NCBI RefSeq assembly: GCF_902168175.1 | Contig: NZ_CABHOU010000010.1 | Span: 1-64,000, forward strand | DNA from: an uncultured Chitinophaga sp. | GTDB taxonomy: Bacteria > Bacteroidota > Bacteroidia > Chitinophagales > Chitinophagaceae | DNA: 64,000 nt | Direction: 5' to 3' | Shown here: positions 59,776-64,000 of the stretch, piece by piece | Position numbering within the stretch: the first letter of the stretch is position 1 | Layout of the letters: each line of letters opens with the position of its first letter | Position numbers and translations under genes: made by a program | The notes under the pieces: model-generated | The model's input: the letters and a program-made list of their open reading frames with translations, nothing else | Database searches by the model: none | Told to the model about the DNA's origin: nothing

Positions 59776-62238
59776 TTAGTCGGCCTCCAGTTGTAACTGC
59801 ATTTTTTTGATCCTGTCCTCTAACTTTTCGCTGGTAAGGCTCTCCCGCAGGCTATCTACCTTAATAGGGAAACAGAAAGGGGTAAGCCGCTCAGGTCGTG
59901 CAATAACGATATCGCCGGCGTTGATACGTTCCAGCATATCGCGCAGCCTGGCTTCTTCCATCTGGTAAAAGAACGCCTCATTAAATGCCTGCCGCAGCAA
60001 CAGGTTATAAGGATCAAAATCTTTAAACACGTTAAATATGAGTGATGATGAAGCCTGCAGGTGACGGTTGGTTTTGCTCTTGCCCGGGTAACCGGTAAAT
60101 ATGAGCCCGGCAATAACGGCTATATCACGAAACTTACGCTTTGCCATTTCGGTTGCGTTCACACTGCTCTGCAAATCTATATTCAGATTATCAAGGGAGA
60201 ACAGCTCCTTTGCATTCGTTTCATCAACCGGTATTGGCTGATCGCTCAGTAACTCAAAACCGTAATCGTTCATTGCAATAGAAAATGTAATCGCGTGCCG
60301 CTGACTGATCCGCCAGGCGAGCAATGTAGCCATCACCTCATGCACCAGCCTGCCTTCGAAGGGATATACGAACAGGTGATAGCCATCGCGGGTTTGTATA
60401 TGCTCCATCAGCAATTCATGCTCCGCAGGGATGTACGATAACTGTTGCTGCAATTCAAACAAAGGGCGCAGCACTTTCAGTTCCAGTTCCTCACTGTTGC
60501 CGGCAATGGCTTCCTGGAATTTCCGTCGCAGCATTTTTCCCAGATTGGCTGATAATGGCATTCTCCCTCCCATCCAGCTCGGCACGATGCTTCGTTTTGA
60601 ATTGGATTTTCTAACAAGCGCTGTCATGTCTTTGATCATGATATATTCGAGGTTACGACCTGCGAGACTGAAGGCGTCGCCAGGCTGCAACCTGCTGATG
60701 AACGATTCCTCTATAACGCCGATGTAGCCACCACTGATGAACTTCACCTTCATCATGGCGTCGCTTACGATGGTACCGATATGCAGGCGGTGCCGCATCG
60801 CGATGGTACGGTTGCGGCAGATGTAGAAGTTCTCGTCGCGTTCCAGTTTTTTGAATTCATCGTAGCTCTGTAATGCCTCTCCGCCGGTAGTGAGGAATGA
60901 TAACAGCCATTGCCAGTCGTCTTCTGTTAGTTCCCGGAAACAGAACGTTCCTTTCACTTCTTCCCAGATAACATTTGCATCGAAGCCATCCGACACACCG
61001 AGTGTCATCAGGTACTGGAGTAATACATCGTAGGCCAGTATCACCGGCATGCGGCTTTCGATCAGTCCTTCCTTCATCGCAGTTTTAAGCGCAGCTGCCT
61101 CTACCAGTTCCAGCGAATGTGTTGGAAGGAACCATATATTGCTTACTGCATCCGGCTGGTGCCCGCTACGGCCTGCCCGTTGCAGGAACCTTGCTACACC
61201 TTTCGGGCTGCCTACCTGTATTACCGTATCAACCGGTCGGAAGTCTACTCCCAGATCCAGACTACTGGTACAAACCACTGTCTTTAACGTGCCGGTATGC
61301 AACGCTTCCTCCACCCATATGCGCAATTCGGAATCGATAGATCCATGGTGTAATGCGATGATACCCGCCAGCTCCGGACTCTCTTTCAGCAATCCATGAT
61401 ACCATATTTCGGATTGTGAGCGGGTATTGGTAAACAGCAGGGTAGTATTGCTATTTTCAATTACTGGTAATGCCTTTTTTACGAGCCGTATCCCTAAATG
61501 TCCTGCCCATGGATACTTCTCTATTTCGTCGGGCAATATGCTATGCAGTGCTACCTTCTTATTTAGCTCGGCCCGTATGATCACACCGGCCCAGGTATCT
61601 TTGCCCAGCAATACCTCCAGGGCTTCGTCGAGATTACCTATTGTGGCAGATATACCCCATGTTTGCAGCTTCCTTCCCTGCAGTTCCGTGAGTCCTTTTA
61701 AACGGGAGATACCCAGCTCGACCATCACGCCACGTTTGCTTCCGAGCAGTTCGTGCCATTCGTCTACAATTACAGAGCGGAGATTTTTAAGCACATTAGC
61801 ATGTTCCTTTTGGGCCAGCAGAATGTGTAAGCTTTCCGGGGTAATAAGCAATATCTCCGGCATCTGCCTCTTTTGCTGGGCACGTACCGCCGTAGACGTA
61901 TCACCGCTGCGAATGCCTACCTGCCAGGGAATGTCCAGTTCATCCAAAGCTTCCTGCATGGCCCGCGCAATGTCTTTAGCCAGCGCCCGCAGCGGCGTAA
62001 TCCACATCATCTGCAGACCGTTCTTCGTTTTGCTTTTGAATTTAGGCTCCCGGTCTATCCACTCTATTACCACTGCCAGGAAAAGCGAGAACGTTTTACC
62101 GAACCCGGTAGGTGCGTTCACCAGGCCCGAATGGCCAAGCAGATATTGCTCCCAGGCATCCTCCTGGAAAGCGAACGGCTTTAACCCTTTTTGGGCCAGC
62201 CATTCCCGAACAATCTTACCGCCTTTTGATTTTTGCAT
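59776..62238 (-). CDS. ligase-associated DEXH-box helicase (Lhr-like)
   Basis: The 820-residue superfamily 2 helicase resembles the core of Lhr. Motif I APTGFGKT (43-50), Ia TPLRALAKDI, II DEWH (159-162), III SATIG, IV LLFTNTRSQSE, V VVCTSSLDLGVDFRPVD, and VI QRAGRSGHQ are all present. After the RecA pair come a winged-helix/Lhr-core region (about 430-680) and a C-terminal domain ending LEDRIKKMQLQLEAD. No Lhr C-terminal extension of the long form is present. It unwinds nucleic acid in the ligase-associated repair set. It is the first gene of the helicase-pdeM operon. Confidence 0.93.
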   Translation of the reverse strand: MQKSKGGKIVREWLAQKGLKPFAFQEDAWEQYLLGHSGLVNAPTGFGKTFSLFLAVVIEWIDREPKFKSKTKNGLQMMWITPLRALAKDIARAMQEALDELDIPWQVGIRSGDTSTAVRAQQKRQMPEILLITPESLHILLAQKEHANVLKNLRSVIVDEWHELLGSKRGVMVELGISRLKGLTELQGRKLQTWGISATIGNLDEALEVLLGKDTWAGVIIRAELNKKVALHSILPDEIEKYPWAGHLGIRLVKKALPVIENSNTTLLFTNTRSQSEIWYHGLLKESPELAGIIALHHGSIDSELRIWVEEALHTGTLKTVVCTSSLDLGVDFRPVDTVIQVGSPKGVARFLQRAGRSGHQPDAVSNIWFLPTHSLELVEAAALKTAMKEGLIESRMPVILAYDVLLQYLMTLGVSDGFDANVIWEEVKGTFCFRELTEDDWQWLLSFLTTGGEALQSYDEFKKLERDENFYICRNRTIAMRHRLHIGTIVSDAMMKVKFISGGYIGVIEESFISRLQPGDAFSLAGRNLEYIMIKDMTALVRKSNSKRSIVPSWMGGRMPLSANLGKMLRRKFQEAIAGNSEELELKVLRPLFELQQQLSYIPAEHELLMEHIQTRDGYHLFVYPFEGRLVHEVMATLLAWRISQRHAITFSIAMNDYGFELLSDQPIPVDETNAKELFSLDNLNIDLQSSVNATEMAKRKFRDIAVIAGLIFTGYPGKSKTNRHLQASSSLIFNVFKDFDPYNLLLRQAFNEAFFYQMEEARLRDMLERINAGDIVIARPERLTPFCFPIKVDSLRESLTSEKLEDRIKKMQLQLEAD

Positions 62239-62468
62239 GAGATGAAATTACTACAATAATCGCTCCGGTGAGTTTGAGCGGCGAGTTTGACGTTCGGCGC
62301 TTCAGTATTGGCTGCCTATTTTTATTATTGAATAAAGGCCCAATGATAACACCTGCACAATTTCGCCACCCCTGGCATCATTACAAGCAGCATGAACAAT
62401 CCAGTTCTGTCTTCACATCAAATAAACCCTGCATCGCATATAAACACAATAATAGAAATACAACCCTT

Positions 62469-62543
62469 CCGTCATTCGCAAACGCCAGCCACAAGGTGTC
62501 TTTACCGGAGCGGATGATTGCTTCACTCCATTTGAAATGACGG
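62469..62543. repeat. short inverted repeat related to the intergenic repeat family
   Basis: CCGTCATT (62469-62476) pairs with AATGACGG (62536-62543). The right arm continues GATTGCTTCACTCCATTTG on its inner side, whose reverse complement recalls TCATCGCGAATGAAGTGAAGC at 303-323. It lies in the 322-bp gap between the helicase and polymerase genes, which otherwise shows nothing. Confidence 0.45.
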
Positions 62544-62560
62544 GGAGAAAAATGTCACGC

Positions 62561-64000
62561 TCACGCAAACACCTTATCCTCAAAATACCCGATCTTCCTC
62601 ATATACTGAACATCTACCGTTATCACCCCAAACTCTTCCATCACTCTCCCTCTCAGGATATAGAAGCCTCCTTTCCTGAACGGGTAGCGTTCAAGACTGG
62701 GCGGGAAATGCACCGTATCCATGTACTGCATACGCCTGTCGAGGAAGGTACCGAAACACATTGGATCGCCTTTGCTGGTGCGAACATATTTGAGGGTAAC
62801 GAGGTAGCCTAAAAGATTTACCTCGGAGCCGACTTTGCTTTCGAGCGACAATGCACTGTCGTAGCTTTCCTGGTTATGATCGAGTACTTCGAACGGAGAC
62901 TTTAATGGAAAGCCAATTAGTTCGATTTCATCGAATGCATCTTCGTGCGCATGGTAACTAAGCTGGGGAAGTTTCCAATCGCGGGTGGTATCCTGGAACA
63001 AAGGCAGGCGGGTATCGTCCGCTACTTTGTTGCGGAGCAGCATAGAACTTTTCCAGAGCAGTTCTTTCTTTGTTTCGCCGGTGAACTTAAAGGCCCCTAC
63101 CCGGATCAGGATGTCCAGTTGTTCGGGGGCGGGCGACGTTCGCGCAATAAAGTCCTCCAGCCCCTGGTAGGGACCGTCGGCTTTGCGGCATGACAATACT
63201 CTTTCGATCCAGTTTTTCTCCACGCGATCAACATGTATAAAACCGGTGTAAACATCATTGTCTTTAAGGTTAGTAGCATACGCGCCATTGTTTACACATG
63301 GAGGATGAATGGCTACGCCCGTCCGTGCCAGTTCCCGGAAGTATAGTTCACGGTCGTAAAACCCACCGAAATTATTGATAACGGCTACCATAAATTCGGC
63401 TGGGAAATATGTTTTCAGGAACAGGCTCTGGTAACTTTCTACGGCAAAGCTGGCAGAATGCGCTTTCGAAAAAGAGAAGTTGGCAAAGCTGGAAATCTGC
63501 CTCCACACCTCTTCGCTCACTGAGCGCTCGCGGCCGAGGCGGTCACAGTTCTCGAAAAACTGGTCCTGGATTTGTTTGAAGCTTGCCCGTTCGCGATATT
63601 TGCCTGCCATAGCGCGTCGTAGCGTATCTGCATCTGCCAGTTCCAGGTCGGCGAAATGATGTGCAACCTTAATCACATCTTCCTGGTACACCATTACACC
63701 GTACGTTTCTCCAAGCAACTGCTCCATGACAGGGTGCAGGTACTCAATTTTTTCGGAGTGGTGAAAGTTCCATACATATTGCCGCATCATACCGGCCTGC
63801 GCTACCCCGGGCCTGATGATCGAACTAGCCGCCACCAGCGTGATGTAGTTATCGCAACGCAATTTTTGCAATAGCTGTCTCATTGCAGGTGATTCTATGT
63901 AAAAACAGCCGATCGTATTCACCTGCCGCAGGTTATCCTTCACGTTTTCATCCTGCATGAAATGTTCCACGTCATCGATATCTACTTCTATCTTTTTGTT
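62561..64000 (-). CDS. DNA polymerase III alpha-type (DnaE/DnaE2-like), C-terminal part, cut by window edge
   Basis: The frame stays open to position 64000 (the GTG at 63970 is not the real start), giving 479 visible residues. They correspond to the DnaE finger/thumb rear and later domains: TIGCFYIESPAMRQLLQKL, IIRPGVAQAGMMRQYV, GVMVYQEDVIKVAHHFADLELADADTLRRAM and FSFSKAHSASFAVESYQSLFLKTYFPAEFM. Next are a helix-hairpin-helix (YQGLEDFIARTSPAPEQLDILIRVGAFK) and an OB-fold (VNLLGYLVTLKYVRT to VDVQYMRK). It ends right after the OB-fold, without the tau-binding tail of replicative DnaE. That favours an error-prone DnaE2/ImuC-type enzyme; imuA/imuB would be upstream, outside the window. Confidence 0.88.
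   Translation of the reverse strand, partial: NKKIEVDIDDVEHFMQDENVKDNLRQVNTIGCFYIESPAMRQLLQKLRCDNYITLVAASSIIRPGVAQAGMMRQYVWNFHHSEKIEYLHPVMEQLLGETYGVMVYQEDVIKVAHHFADLELADADTLRRAMAGKYRERASFKQIQDQFFENCDRLGRERSVSEEVWRQISSFANFSFSKAHSASFAVESYQSLFLKTYFPAEFMVAVINNFGGFYDRELYFRELARTGVAIHPPCVNNGAYATNLKDNDVYTGFIHVDRVEKNWIERVLSCRKADGPYQGLEDFIARTSPAPEQLDILIRVGAFKFTGETKKELLWKSSMLLRNKVADDTRLPLFQDTTRDWKLPQLSYHAHEDAFDEIELIGFPLKSPFEVLDHNQESYDSALSLESKVGSEVNLLGYLVTLKYVRTSKGDPMCFGTFLDRRMQYMDTVHFPPSLERYPFRKGGFYILRGRVMEEFGVITVDVQYMRKIGYFEDKVFA

Noticed and set aside
61427..62245. Plus-strand frame of 272 codons antisense to the helicase
   Set aside because: Ser/Arg-rich shadow of the helicase gene with intact helicase motifs on the other strand.
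1..64000. tRNA, rRNA, tmRNA, integrase or replication origin
   Set aside because: I read the gaps for TPsiC-like GGTTCGAATCC, conserved rRNA blocks and DnaA-box clusters and found nothing convincing; this was by eye, not by a covariance search.

Overview
The window looks like chromosomal DNA of a Bacteroidota member, most likely a Chitinophagaceae relative (Chitinophaga-like). This is an inference from gene content: DarA/DarB and aryl-polyene ketosynthases of the flexirubin type, a subtilase with a type IX secretion sorting tail, a DUF2807 lipoprotein, a PF14905-type outer-membrane barrel, a LytS/LytTR pair, a ligase-associated repair set, and several promoters of the Bacteroidota form TTTG-N19/20-TAnnTTTG. 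I see no rRNA, tRNA, CRISPR array, integrase or intact insertion sequence.

Layout: 1-801 is gene-free and repeat-rich (a 21-bp tandem array and an element with 34-bp perfect inverted ends). 802-3050 holds small secreted or membrane proteins. 3058-22890 is a nearly complete hexuronate/unsaturated-uronate catabolic region on the minus strand (uxuA, uxuB, DUF2264, GH88, a LacI regulator, kduD, DUF4861, kduI, an ExuT-type transporter, kdgA, kdgK, uxaC, uxaB), with uxaA facing the other way and a CPA2 antiporter inserted. Galacturonate, glucuronate and 4-deoxy-5-ketouronate all reach 2-keto-3-deoxygluconate, then KDPG, pyruvate and glyceraldehyde-3-phosphate. LacI-type palindromes lie on the kduI and exuT promoters and upstream of the GH88 gene. 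The 915-bp gap 16079-16993 contains a nested set of repeats, including a 162-bp mirror-symmetric array of 11-bp units.

23115-34087 is housekeeping: mnmA, a secreted subtilase, an RsmB-like methyltransferase, odhB/odhA (2-oxoglutarate dehydrogenase E2/E1, with a possible coupled leader peptide), rpsT and an M14 carboxypeptidase. 34571-37909 encodes a large ThuA/sugar-dehydrogenase/PKD/cytochrome c lipoprotein. 37969-46436 is a compact flexirubin-type locus: ketosynthase plus degenerate partner, acyl carrier protein, ABC exporter, BtrH_N protein, an unknown 132-residue protein, DarB and DarA. The tailoring and precursor genes of a full flexirubin cluster are not in the window.

46509-55044 carries a DUF2807 lipoprotein, guaA, a periplasmic-binding-like lipoprotein, an outer-membrane barrel protein and a LytS/LytTR two-component pair. 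55175-62238 is the four-gene ligase-associated DNA repair set (exonuclease, ligase, PdeM, Lhr-like helicase), divided by a TauE/SafE permease. The right edge cuts a DnaE-type polymerase that appears to lack the tau-binding tail, as in mutasome polymerases.

Several starts given here are shorter than the longest open frame (DUF2264, DUF4861, subtilase, rpsT, M14 peptidase, darA), because the longer frame begins at a TTG or runs into a neighbouring gene or promoter. No computation was run: family names are from recognised motifs and overall sequence character, and residue positions are hand counts.
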